From: Microbacterium hydrocarbonoxydans | GTDB lineage: Bacteria; Actinomycetota; Actinomycetes; Actinomycetales; Microbacteriaceae | Length of the DNA: 64,000 nucleotides | Assembly (NCBI RefSeq): GCF_000956475.1 | Contig: NZ_JYJB01000010.1 | Span: 744,001-808,000, forward strand | Direction of reading: 5' to 3' | Shown here: in pieces, positions 45,785 to 53,646 of the stretch | How positions within the stretch are numbered: the first letter of the stretch is position 1 | Layout: each line of letters begins with the position of its first letter | The notes under the pieces: generated by a model | What the model was told of the DNA's origin: nothing | The model's database searches: none | What the model saw: only the letters and a program-made list of their open reading frames with translations | Made by a program: the position numbers and the translations under genes

Positions 45785-45800
45785 CGTGCCCCCGCATCCG

Positions 45801-45840
45801 CTTTCCTTCTGGAAAGTCCTATTACTTTCCTAAAGGAAAG
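45801..45840. promoter_or_regulatory. Tandem palindromic operators of the HTH_34 operon
   Basis: CTTTCCTTCTGGAAAG (45801-45816) and CTTTCCTAAAGGAAAG (45825-45840): two perfect 6-bp inverted repeats with 4-bp spacers, centres 24 bp apart. The AT-rich stretch between them (leftward TAATAG) is a likely -10. The arrangement predicts cooperative repression of the membrane-protein/regulator operon. Confidence 0.8.
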
Positions 45841-45854
45841 CGCGGCGCAGGTCA

Positions 45855-45881
45855 ACCCGGACACGACGAAGGCCGCCCCAC
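45855..45881 (+). repeat. 27-bp direct repeat, right copy
   Basis: Same 27 bp as 44527-44553. This copy runs into the rpsO terminator hairpin and supplies its left arm. The two copies bracket a 1.3-kb segment holding only the regulator, the membrane gene and their operators. Confidence 0.85.
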
Positions 45882-45897
45882 ACCGTGGGGCGGCCTT
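45869..45897. terminator. rpsO terminator hairpin
   Basis: Perfect 12-bp stem (45869-45880 with 45886-45897), 5-nt loop, about 40 bp beyond the rpsO stop on the minus strand. Confidence 0.8.
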
Positions 45898-45937
45898 CCA
45901 AGAACGTTTTGCGCGATTGAACGCTGGTCGTTATGCC

Positions 45938-46207
45938 TTATCGACGCAGGCCGAGACGCTCGATGAGCGAACGGTAGCGGTTGATGTCGATGTCCTGCAG
46001 GTAACCCAGCAGGCGACGGCGCTGACCGACGAGCAGGAACAGACCACGACGCGAGTGGTGGTCGTGCTTGTGCTCCTTCAGGTGCTCGGTGAGGTCCTTG
46101 ATGCGCTGCGTCAGCATTGCGACCTGCACCTCGGGGGATCCGGTGTCACCGGGGTGCGTCGCGTACTCTTCGATGATCGCCTTCTTGACGTCTGCTTCCA
46201 GTGCCAT
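45938..46207 (-). CDS. rpsO: 30S ribosomal protein S15
   Basis: 89-residue S15, a primary 16S rRNA-binding protein of the small subunit platform. Signature segments are [37 protein letters not shown] and RRRLLGYLQ; the length matches the family exactly. ATG 46207 follows GAGAGGGGAT. A promoter about 90 bp upstream leaves room for a regulatory leader. In many bacteria pnp follows directly; here it is 20 kb downstream in the same direction. Confidence 0.98.
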   Translation of the reverse strand: MALEADVKKAIIEEYATHPGDTGSPEVQVAMLTQRIKDLTEHLKEHKHDHHSRRGLFLLVGQRRRLLGYLQDIDINRYRSLIERLGLRR

Positions 46208-46304
46208 AGATTCGATCCCCTCTCTGCTTGTTGCGCGGTGCCCGGCACCTGATGTGCGAGCTCTCTTTATCCGCGGCCGATCAAACGGCAACCTGAAGAG
46301 TCTA
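46208..46304 (-). promoter_or_regulatory. rpsO promoter and possible S15 leader
   Basis: Leftward -10 TAGACT is at 46299-46304, giving an mRNA leader of about 85 nt. The leader contains a short GC stem (GGTGC...GCACC around 46239-46251). S15 represses its own mRNA in several bacteria through leader structures, so an autoregulatory element is possible; I cannot match a specific structure by eye. Confidence 0.4.
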
Positions 46305-46440
46305 CCAGCGTTAGCGGCCCGCCGACGACCAGCGCTCCGGTCCCGCGATCGACGACACGATCCTGCCGATCATCGGCGGATTTCGGACGTCACAGTCCCG
46401 AGCGCCACCCGAGGTCGGAGCCCGTCGTTAGAGTTCGATC

Positions 46441-47376
46441 ATGACCTCGACCCTGGCCGCGACCCAGACCGGCACGGAGCCCGCTCGCCGCGCACCGATC
46501 ACGATCCAGTTCATCCTGACCGGCATCGTGTGGGGTTCGAGCTTCCTTTTCATGAAGGTCGCGCTGGGCGGCATCTCCCCCGCGCAGGTCGTCTGGTCCC
46601 GCCTCGTGCTGGGGGCGCTCGCACTCGGCCTCTTCGTCGCGCTCCGCCGCGAGCGGCTCCCGCGCGCCCTGCGGACATGGATGCATCTGACCGTCGTCGC
46701 CGTGACGTTCTGCGTCATCCCGTTCCTGATCTTCTCGTGGGCGCAGCAGCACGTGAGCTCAGGGTTGGCGAGCATCTTCAATGCGACGACGCCCATCATG
46801 ACGGCGGTCATGGCGTGGGCCGTGTTCCGCGTGGAGAAGCTGAAACTCGTGCAGGTCATCGGCATCCTGGTCGGCATCGCCGGCGTCATGGTGATCATCG
46901 CGCCCTGGCAGGGCATGGATGCCGGGCAGAGCATCGGCGCGCAGCTGGCGATCCTCGGCGCGACCGCCTGCTACGGCTTCAGCCTGGCCTACATGCGACG
47001 ATTCCTCGGAGACTCGGGCGTCAGCGCTCTCGTCTTCTCGTTCCTGAACATCGGGCTGGCGGCCGCGATCATGGTGCTGCTGACTCCTCTCCTGGTGCTC
47101 ACCCCTGTGCGCCTGGACATCTGGATCGTCGGCGCCGTCATCCTTCTGGGCTTCCTCGGGACCGGGCTCGCCTACGTCTGGAATCAGAACGTGCTGCGCG
47201 CATGGGGCCCGACCAGGGCCTCGACCGTGACCTACATCACGCCGGTGGTCGGCGTGACGTTCGGCATCCTGATCCTGCACGAGGAGCTCAGCTGGAACGA
47301 GCCGGTCGGCGCGCTCATCGTGTTCGCCGGGATTCTGCTGACGCAGAACCGGATCCGGTTCCGGCGGCGCACCTGA
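46441..47376 (+). CDS. EamA family transporter (DMT superfamily)
   Basis: 311-residue membrane protein with two EamA domains and ten hydrophobic helices. It starts with a cytosolic tail, then FILTGIVWGSSFLFMKVALG, typical of the first repeat, and the second repeat ends TYITPVVGVTFGILILHEEL. Family members export amino acids or metabolites; the substrate is unknown. TAGAGT (46429-46434) six bases before the ATG suggests a leaderless mRNA. Confidence 0.92.
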   Translation: MTSTLAATQTGTEPARRAPITIQFILTGIVWGSSFLFMKVALGGISPAQVVWSRLVLGALALGLFVALRRERLPRALRTWMHLTVVAVTFCVIPFLIFSWAQQHVSSGLASIFNATTPIMTAVMAWAVFRVEKLKLVQVIGILVGIAGVMVIIAPWQGMDAGQSIGAQLAILGATACYGFSLAYMRRFLGDSGVSALVFSFLNIGLAAAIMVLLTPLLVLTPVRLDIWIVGAVILLGFLGTGLAYVWNQNVLRAWGPTRASTVTYITPVVGVTFGILILHEELSWNEPVGALIVFAGILLTQNRIRFRRRT

Positions 47377-47413
47377 GTCAGGCGATGTCGGCGGCACCGT
47401 GCATAGTGTCGGC

Positions 47414-48295
47414 ATGAGCACCAGCGCACGCACGACGACGATTCACCTGATCGGGCCCTACGACCTTCGCGAAGTCGCATTGATGGGCTTCGGCCATCGC
47501 GATGAGTCGTCATTCGACGGCGTCATGAGGCTCGCGTTCTGCACCGACGCGCTCGACTCGCAGGTCGGCGTCGAGGTGCGCCAGAAGGATGACTCGCTCG
47601 AGCTGCTCGTCCACGGCGACGGTGACCTCGACGCCATCGCCGCCCAGGTCGCGCGCGTCGTCTCAGCCGATCATGACGGCGACGCGTGGGCATCGGTCTG
47701 CGCGTCAGACCCGGTGCTCGCCAGAGTGCACTCCGCCGCACCCGGATTCCGCCCGTCGAACTTCTACAGCCCGTACGAAGCCGCGATCTGGGCGACGCTT
47801 TCGGCGCGCCGTTCGCGCCAGCAGGGCATCGGCCTGCGCCAGCGCCTGTCCCGCGCGCACGGAGCGGTGTTCGAGCTGGCAGGCCGGTCGGAGGCGGCAC
47901 TCCCCCTGCCCGAGCAGCTGCTCGCCCTCGATGCCGTCCCCGGGCTGCCCGCCGACCGCATCCCCCGCCTGCATGCGATCGCGCGCGCCGCGCTCGATGG
48001 GCAGCTCGATGTGACGCGCTTCGCCGACATGGATCCGGCGGAGGCGATGCTCGACGTGCAGCGCCTCCCCGGCATCGGCCCCTTCTACAGTGCGCTCATC
48101 GTGATCAGGGCATGCGGATTCCCCGACGCCCTCCCCGTTTTCGAGGAGCACACCAAAGCGGCCGTCCGCGCCCTGTACGAGCTCGACCACGATCCAGATG
48201 ACGCCGAGCTGACCGCGATCGCCGAGACATGGCGCCCGTTCCGCACATGGGCTGCCGTGTCGCTGCGGGCGGTCGGCTCGCGACTTCTCTCCTGA
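47414..48295 (+). CDS. AlkA-like DNA-3-methyladenine glycosylase family protein
   Basis: 293-residue HhH-GPD superfamily protein resembling AlkA. The helix-hairpin-helix is LPGIGPFYSALIVIRACGFP (218-237). In AlkA relatives the catalytic aspartate follows four residues later (P-x-x-D); here the position is Glu244 (ALPVFEEHT), so base excision activity is uncertain. The N-terminal region has an AlkA-N-like start. ATG 47414 is chosen; GTG 47399 is in frame. It ends in a strong terminator shared with yceI. Confidence 0.82.
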   Translation: MSTSARTTTIHLIGPYDLREVALMGFGHRDESSFDGVMRLAFCTDALDSQVGVEVRQKDDSLELLVHGDGDLDAIAAQVARVVSADHDGDAWASVCASDPVLARVHSAAPGFRPSNFYSPYEAAIWATLSARRSRQQGIGLRQRLSRAHGAVFELAGRSEAALPLPEQLLALDAVPGLPADRIPRLHAIARAALDGQLDVTRFADMDPAEAMLDVQRLPGIGPFYSALIVIRACGFPDALPVFEEHTKAAVRALYELDHDPDDAELTAIAETWRPFRTWAAVSLRAVGSRLLS

Positions 48296-48296
48296 C

Positions 48297-48338
48297 ACAG
48301 AAGGGGTGCGGATGCCGAGGCATCCGCACCCCTTCTGT
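48297..48338. terminator. Bidirectional terminator between AlkA-like gene and yceI
   Basis: Perfect 20-bp complementary arms (48297-48316 and 48319-48338), in practice about a 17-bp stem with a small loop, placed between two convergent stops. Confidence 0.9.
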
Positions 48339-48348
48339 CATCCAGAGA

Positions 48349-48897
48349 TCAGGCCTGAAGCGAGCCCTGAAGATCGAGCGTGATCGTGACGTCCTTGCCC
48401 ACGAGCACTCCGCCTGTCTCGAGAGCCGCGTTCCAGGTGAGGCCGAAGTCCTCGCGGTTGATCACGGTGGTGGCAGACGCGCCTGCCTTGTAGTTGCCGT
48501 ACGGGTCCTGACCGAAGCCGCCGAACTCCAGCTCGAACGTGACCGGCTTGCTGACGCCGCGGATGCTCAGGTCGCCGTCGACGAAGAAGTCACCGCCTTC
48601 GATCCGGGTGCCGGTCGAGACGAACTCCATCGTCGGGTGCTCCTCGGTGTCGAAGAAGTCCGCCGAGCGCAGATGCGCGTCCCGGTTCTCGTCGTTGGTG
48701 TCGATCGAGGCGACGTCGACGGTCGCCGACACGGTCGCGTCGAGCGGATTCTCGGGGGCGACGATGGTCGCGCTCTTCACGCCGAAGGTGCCGCGCACCT
48801 TCGAGATCATCATGTGGCGGACGCTGAAGGTCACCTCGCTGTGCGCGGGGTCGAGCGTCCAGGTGCCGGCGCGGTAGCCGGGGATGTCGATGGTCAT
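48349..48897 (-). CDS. YceI family protein
   Basis: 182-residue lipocalin-like beta-barrel of the YceI family, which binds polyisoprenoid or similar lipids. Recognised by AGTWTLDPAHSEVTFSVRHM at the N-terminus, DVASIDTNDENRDAHLRSADFFD, and the late TTVINREDFGLTWNAALE. No signal peptide is present, so it appears cytosolic, as in many actinobacteria. ATG 48897 follows AGGAGA. The 18-bp palindrome 54 bp upstream is shared with the LLM operon. Confidence 0.93.
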   Translation of the reverse strand: MTIDIPGYRAGTWTLDPAHSEVTFSVRHMMISKVRGTFGVKSATIVAPENPLDATVSATVDVASIDTNDENRDAHLRSADFFDTEEHPTMEFVSTGTRIEGGDFFVDGDLSIRGVSKPVTFELEFGGFGQDPYGNYKAGASATTVINREDFGLTWNAALETGGVLVGKDVTITLDLQGSLQA

Positions 48898-48950
48898 GCT
48901 GTCTCCTAGAGGATCGTCGGTCCGCGTGTGCGGCGTCACAGGGTCCAACT

Positions 48951-48968
48951 TACATGCACATGAATGTA
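48951..48968. promoter_or_regulatory. Candidate operator of yceI
   Basis: TACATGCACATGAATGTA, an 18-bp palindrome with one mismatch (ideal TACATTCA-N2-TGAATGTA). The right half equals that before the LLM gene. It abuts a leftward TAAGTT that could be the -10. Confidence 0.6.
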
Positions 48969-49000
48969 TTCCCCTGAATGCTCGACTCCTCCCGGACGCA

Positions 49001-49037
49001 GAAGACGCCCCTCTCCGCCAGGGAGAGGGGCGCCTTC
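49001..49037 (-). terminator. FKBP gene terminator
   Basis: Arms 49001-49016 and 49022-49037 pair with a single internal mismatch and a 5-nt loop, 14 bp after the FKBP stop. Confidence 0.8.
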
Positions 49038-49051
49038 TCGAGAGGGTCGGA

Positions 49052-49420
49052 TCAGCCGACGGCGACCAGATCGATGATGAAGATCAGGGTCTTGCCGGAG
49101 AGGAAGTGACCTCCGCCCACCGGGCCGTAAGCCAGGTGCGGGGGGATGACGAGTTCGCGGCGGCCGCCGACCTTCATGCCAGGGATGCCGTCCTGCCAGC
49201 CCTGGATCAGGCCGCGGAGCGGGAACTGGATGGTCTCGCCGCGACCCCAGGAGGAGTCGAACTCCTCACCGGAGTCGTACTCGACGCCGGCGTAGTGGAC
49301 GGTCACGGTGTCGCCGGGCTTGGCCTCGGCGCCGTCACCCACGATGATGTCGCGGATGACGAGCTCAGCGGGAGCGGGGCCGGCGGGGGCGTCGAACTCA
49401 GGCTTCGTACGATCAGTCAT
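49052..49420 (-). CDS. FKBP-type peptidyl-prolyl cis-trans isomerase
   Basis: 122-residue single-domain FKBP. It shows the active-site strand VTVHYAGVEYDSGEEFDSSW, the loop GLIQGWQDGIPGMKVGGRREL, and IPPHLAYG. No signal peptide, so it is a cytosolic folding helper. ATG 49420 begins MTDRTKPEFDAPAG; GGAGG precedes it. Confidence 0.95.
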   Translation of the reverse strand: MTDRTKPEFDAPAGPAPAELVIRDIIVGDGAEAKPGDTVTVHYAGVEYDSGEEFDSSWGRGETIQFPLRGLIQGWQDGIPGMKVGGRRELVIPPHLAYGPVGGGHFLSGKTLIFIIDLVAVG

Positions 49421-49516
49421 GCCTCCATACAACCCGAGCCCCGCGCGCGGGTCAACGCGAGCGCACCTGCTCACAGCGAACACGTCGGCCGGGGCGGGCG
49501 GCGATCGCGGCGCGTA

Positions 49517-50329
49517 TCAGTCACGATCGGCGGCGTCTCTGCCGAGACGCTGCGACGCCCACACAGGGATGAACGACGTGAGGATCACGACCGTCGCGAC
49601 GACCATCACGACGTTGGCCTCGTCCGGCCGGGTCATCTCGTTCATGATCCACAGCGGCAGGGTGTCGACCCCCGGCGGCGCGGTGAAGATCGTGACGTAC
49701 ACCTCGTCGAAGCTCAGCGCGAAGGCGAGGATGCCGCCGGCGATGAAGGAGCTGCGGAACTGCGGGAAGGTCACCATGCGGAAGGTCTGCCATGGCGTGG
49801 CGCCGAGATCGCGCGATGCCTCCTCGATCGAGGGGTTCAGTCTGCGCAGCCTCGCCAGCACGTTGTTGAAGACCATGACGATGCAGAAGGTGCCGTGCGC
49901 GACGATCATGCCTGCGAAGCCGACCTGGATGCCGGCCGGCTCGAGGATCTGGTTGTAGGTGTTGCTGAGCGCGACGCCCGTGATGATGCCGGGGAGCGCG
50001 ATCGGCAGAACGACGAGCAGGTTCACCGCGCGCTGGCCGAAGAACCTGTAGCGCTGCAGTGCGAACGCGACCAGAGTGCCGAGGAGCAGCGCGATCGCGG
50101 TCGCGCCGGCGGCCACGAGAAGCGAGTTCAGGAGCGCCTCTCGTACCGGCTGGCTCTCGAACGCCTTGTGCCACCACTCCAGCGAGAAGCCTGCGACCGG
50201 CCAGCTGGCGATGCGAGCCGAGTTGAACGAGTTGAGCACCACCAGCAGGAGCGGCAGATACATGAAGGCGAGGATCGCGGCGACGATGATCCCGAGGACG
50301 ATCGTCGAGGTGCGGGAGAGCCTGAGCAT
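49517..50329 (-). CDS. potC: ABC transporter permease, PotC-like
   Basis: 270-residue binding-protein-dependent permease with six membrane helices. The EAA loop EEASRDLGATPWQTFRMVTFP that contacts the ATPase is present. With the adjacent PotB-, PotD- and PotA-like genes it forms a polyamine-type (spermidine/putrescine) importer. ATG 50329 lies 7 bp after the PotB stop; the frame remains open upstream but inside the neighbour. Confidence 0.9.
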   Translation of the reverse strand: MLRLSRTSTIVLGIIVAAILAFMYLPLLLVVLNSFNSARIASWPVAGFSLEWWHKAFESQPVREALLNSLLVAAGATAIALLLGTLVAFALQRYRFFGQRAVNLLVVLPIALPGIITGVALSNTYNQILEPAGIQVGFAGMIVAHGTFCIVMVFNNVLARLRRLNPSIEEASRDLGATPWQTFRMVTFPQFRSSFIAGGILAFALSFDEVYVTIFTAPPGVDTLPLWIMNEMTRPDEANVVMVVATVVILTSFIPVWASQRLGRDAADRD

Positions 50330-50336
50330 GCGGGAC

Positions 50337-51164
50337 TCACATCCTTTCCAGAGCACCGGTGCGCTGCACGCCCACCAGGTAGATCACGACGAAGGCGATC
50401 GGCACGAGCGCGAAGGCTGCGGCGATCGGAGGATTGAGGGTGATGTTCGCCGCGATGACGCTGCCGATCATCTGGGTGGACTTGCCGACGAACTTGGCGA
50501 CGAGGTAGTCGCCGAGGCTCAGTGAGAAGGTGAAGATCGAGCCCGCGATGATCGCCGGCCTGATGAGCGGAAGCACGACCGCTCCGATCGTGCGCCACGC
50601 GCCTGCGCCCAGATCGGCGGAGGCATCGAAGAGATTGGGCGGAAGCTGCCGGATCGCGGTGTAGACCGGTACCGCCATGTACGGGAGCCAGAGGTAGGTG
50701 AGGGTGATGATGACCGTCAGCGGACCGAACCCGGGCCCCGAGGCTCCCAACGGCGCGAGAAGCCAGTTGACGAAGCCGTCCTCCGTGAAGGTGACGCGCA
50801 TGGCGAGCACCTTCACGAGATAGCCGGCCCACAGCGGCAGAGTGATGGATGCCGCGAGCAGACCCCGGAGCCACGGCGAGGCGACCTTCGCCATGAAGAT
50901 GCCCAGAGGGACGGAGACGACGATGCTGATCGCCGTCACCGCCAGCGCTATGCCGAGCGTGCGCAGCGACGTCGTCAGGTACGAGGGGTTGATGAAGAGC
51001 TGCTGGAAGTTCTGCAGCGTGAATCCAGGGCTCACCTTTCCGGTGAATGAATCGATCTTCCAGAACGCCGTCACCAGAAGCATGACGAGCGAGAAGATGT
51101 AGATCCCGATGAGCCAGAGCATCGGCAGGGCGAGAAGACCCGCGAGTCGTGCGCGTCGCTTCAT
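50337..51164 (-). CDS. potB: ABC transporter permease, PotB-like
   Basis: 275-residue permease with six hydrophobic helices, an N-terminal cytosolic RR stretch, and the EAA-type loop DASADLGAGAWRTIGAVVLPL. It pairs with the PotC-like permease to form the channel. It starts 67 bp after the solute-binding gene. Confidence 0.9.
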   Translation of the reverse strand: MKRRARLAGLLALPMLWLIGIYIFSLVMLLVTAFWKIDSFTGKVSPGFTLQNFQQLFINPSYLTTSLRTLGIALAVTAISIVVSVPLGIFMAKVASPWLRGLLAASITLPLWAGYLVKVLAMRVTFTEDGFVNWLLAPLGASGPGFGPLTVIITLTYLWLPYMAVPVYTAIRQLPPNLFDASADLGAGAWRTIGAVVLPLIRPAIIAGSIFTFSLSLGDYLVAKFVGKSTQMIGSVIAANITLNPPIAAAFALVPIAFVVIYLVGVQRTGALERM

Positions 51165-51231
51165 GTCGGTCCTTTTCGCGAGAAGTCGGATGGATGCCGG
51201 GGCGGAGCGGTTGCCCCGCCCCGGCGGCTGA

Positions 51232-52419
51232 TCAGCCCTTGACGGTCAGCCAGGCGTCAGTCCACTGCTGGAAGTTCGTGCACGTCACGTCCGTGCGACC
51301 GTCCAGGCAGGTCTCGACAGGAGTCGTCCAGAACCAGACGTTCTTGAAGTACGCCTCGTCCTTGGCGTGGTAGTCGTCGCAGTGCGCCTTGGCCTCGTCG
51401 TTCAAGTCGCAGAACGCGGTGTTGGCCGGGGCCATGCCGAAGTTCATCGCGATCGCGCCGTCGACCTCCGGTGATGAGGCGTAGTCCATCCACGCGTAGG
51501 CGCAGTTGGGGTTCTTCGACTTCGCCGCCATCATCCAGGCATCCGCCCATCCGGTCGCGCCCTCCTCCGGCACGACGCCCTTGAACTTGTCGTCCTCGGT
51601 GAACTTGCGCAGCACCTCCCAGGAGGTGCCGACGACGCTGGTGCCGCCCGTGAACGAGGTGATCTGCGCCGAGGCGTCGGACCAGTACTCCGAGACGATC
51701 CCGTTCTGCTTCTTGAGCAGATCGATCGCGGCCGCAAGCTGATCCTCATCGAGCGCGTACGGATTCTTGATCCCGAGATCGGGTTCATGAGCCATGAGAT
51801 AGAGGGCGGCGTCGGCGATGTAGATGGGGGCGTCGTAGGCGATGACCTTGCCCGCGTAGGGACTGTCGGTCTCCCACGTGATGTCCCAGCTGGTCGGCGT
51901 CTCCGTGACGACGCTGCTGTCGTACTGCAGGATGTTCGCGCCGCGACCGAGCGGGATGCCGTAGGTCTTGCCGTTGATCCAGTCATAGGTCTGCTGTTTG
52001 ATGCCTTCGGCGATGTCGTCGCCGAAGTTCGGAATCAGGTCGAGGTTCAGCGGCTGCACGTCGCCACCGGCGATCAGGCGCAGACTGGCGTCGCCGGAGG
52101 CGGAGAGCAGGTCGTAGTCACCGGTTCGCACCAGCTGCACCATCTCGTCGCTCGTGCCTGCCACGCGCCGGTTGACGACGCAGCCCGTGTCAGCGGTGAA
52201 CTTCTCGGTCCACGCGTCTTCGACGTATCCGGCCCACGCCACGATGTTCACCTCGCCCTCGTAGTCACCGAGCTTCTCCTGGATGGGCAGGTCGGGCGCG
52301 TCGATCTTGACGCCGTCCCCTCCCCCGCCGGATGCCGGCTCCTCGGTGCTGGAACAGCCCGAGAAGGCGAGCGCGGCGACGGCCGCCATTGCCGATACGG
52401 TCAGGATCTTCTTACGCAT
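51232..52419 (-). CDS. potD: Extracellular solute-binding lipoprotein, PotD-like
   Basis: 395-residue family 1 binding protein. Signal peptide with lipobox AFSGC, then GEVNIVAWAGYVEDAWTEKF, characteristic of PotD/PotF-type polyamine binders. It has six or more cysteines, some probably disulfide-linked at the C-terminus (CDLN, HCDD, CLDG, CTNF). The ligand is inferred from transporter type, not from binding residues. ATG 52419 begins MRKKILTVSAM. Confidence 0.9.
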   Translation of the reverse strand: MRKKILTVSAMAAVAALAFSGCSSTEEPASGGGGDGVKIDAPDLPIQEKLGDYEGEVNIVAWAGYVEDAWTEKFTADTGCVVNRRVAGTSDEMVQLVRTGDYDLLSASGDASLRLIAGGDVQPLNLDLIPNFGDDIAEGIKQQTYDWINGKTYGIPLGRGANILQYDSSVVTETPTSWDITWETDSPYAGKVIAYDAPIYIADAALYLMAHEPDLGIKNPYALDEDQLAAAIDLLKKQNGIVSEYWSDASAQITSFTGGTSVVGTSWEVLRKFTEDDKFKGVVPEEGATGWADAWMMAAKSKNPNCAYAWMDYASSPEVDGAIAMNFGMAPANTAFCDLNDEAKAHCDDYHAKDEAYFKNVWFWTTPVETCLDGRTDVTCTNFQQWTDAWLTVKG

Positions 52420-52459
52420 GGATCGCTCCTTTGTGATCAGTGCTGCAGGGGTGTGGGTT

Positions 52460-53530
52460 TCAGGGAAGCCGCGCCGCGTGGGATGCGGCCCACTCGGCAC
52501 GGACGCGGTCGCCTCTGCCGAAGTCGGATTCGGAGGCGGGGTGATGGTTGTTTGGGCGCTCGGCGATCACGTCGAGCCCGGCATCCGTCCGCACGAGGAA
52601 TCGCGTCGCCGGCCCCGTGTAGACCACCTCGGCCACCGTGCCGGCGAGTCCGACATCGCCATCTGCGAGCGGCGCGGTCGATGCGGCGATGCGGACTCGC
52701 TCGGGTCGGATGCTCATGGTGCGACGGTCGCCGGTGAGCTCCTCGACGAGATCGCCGCTGATCAGGTTCGAGAGGCCGAGGAAGCGCGCGACGAACTCGG
52801 TCTGAGGGAATTCGTAAACCTCGCGAGCGGTGCCGACCTGCTCGATGCGCCCGTTGTTGAAGACCGCGACACGGTCGCTCAGCGTCAGCGCCTCCTCCTG
52901 ATCGTGCGTCACGAAGATGAACGTGATGCCGACCTCGCGCTGGATCTGCTTGAGCTCGATCTGCATCTGCTCGCGCAGCTGCTTGTCGAGCGCTCCGAGA
53001 GGCTCGTCGAGCAGCAGTACCTGCGGCCGCAGGATGAGGGCTCTGGCCAGCGCGATGCGCTGACGCTGCCCGCCGGAGAGCTGGTGCGGCAGGCGGTCGG
53101 CGACGTGACCCAGACGAACCTGCTCGAGAGACTGCGCGACGCGCTCGAGACGCGCGGCTTTGCGCTCTCCACGCACCCGCAGCCCGTAGCCGACGTTCTC
53201 GGCGATCGTCAGATGCGGGAAGAGCGCGTAGTCCTGGAAGACCGTGTTGACCTGCCTGGCGTGCGGGGGAACCCTGGTGACGTCGACGCCGGAGAGGCGG
53301 ATGCGGCCGCTGGTCGCCTCTTCGAAGCCGGCGATCATCCGCAGGACCGTCGTCTTTCCTGATCCGGACGGGCCGAGCATCGACAGGAACTCCCCCGGCG
53401 CCACATCCAGGTCGAGATCGCGGACGGCGGTGAACTCGCCGAAGGCCTTGGTGACGCGCTCGAGATTCACCGCTCCTGGTGCGGGCGCGGACTCGGCGCC
53501 TGTGGTCTTCGCGGGTGCGGTGGCGATCAT
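52460..53530 (-). CDS. potA: ABC transporter ATP-binding protein, PotA-like
   Basis: 356-residue ATPase. Walker A GPSGSGKTT, Q-loop VFQDYALFPHLT, signature LSGGQRQRIALARAL, Walker B LLLDEPLGALD, and switch histidine FVTHDQ are present, followed by a C-terminal TOBE domain with SIRPERVRI. It energises the PotB/PotC permease. It starts the potADBC-ordered leftward operon (A, D, B, C) and is divergent from the FadR/GntR gene. Confidence 0.94.
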   Translation of the reverse strand: MIATAPAKTTGAESAPAPGAVNLERVTKAFGEFTAVRDLDLDVAPGEFLSMLGPSGSGKTTVLRMIAGFEEATSGRIRLSGVDVTRVPPHARQVNTVFQDYALFPHLTIAENVGYGLRVRGERKAARLERVAQSLEQVRLGHVADRLPHQLSGGQRQRIALARALILRPQVLLLDEPLGALDKQLREQMQIELKQIQREVGITFIFVTHDQEEALTLSDRVAVFNNGRIEQVGTAREVYEFPQTEFVARFLGLSNLISGDLVEELTGDRRTMSIRPERVRIAASTAPLADGDVGLAGTVAEVVYTGPATRFLVRTDAGLDVIAERPNNHHPASESDFGRGDRVRAEWAASHAARLP

Positions 53531-53646
53531 TTCGCTCTCCTCGGATCTTCGTCGAACGGGGAAGGTTGCTTAAACATATAAACCCAGAGGTAATATTTCA
53601 AGTATCATTTCCATCACGTCCGACGATGAGGGTGGAGAATCGCAGC
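53531..53646. promoter_or_regulatory. Divergent potA / GntR-regulator intergenic region with AT-rich island
   Basis: About 45 bp (53567-53612) are strikingly AT-rich for this genome (leftward TTTATATGTTTAAG and GAAATATTACC elements). It must hold the promoters of both genes and is the obvious binding site for the FadR/GntR regulator. No exact palindrome can be fixed by eye. Confidence 0.5.

Noticed and set aside
47399..47414. Leaderless promoter for the AlkA-like gene (TAGTGT near the start)
   Set aside because: The spacing to ATG 47414 is only four bases, outside the 6-7 seen elsewhere, so I did not count it.
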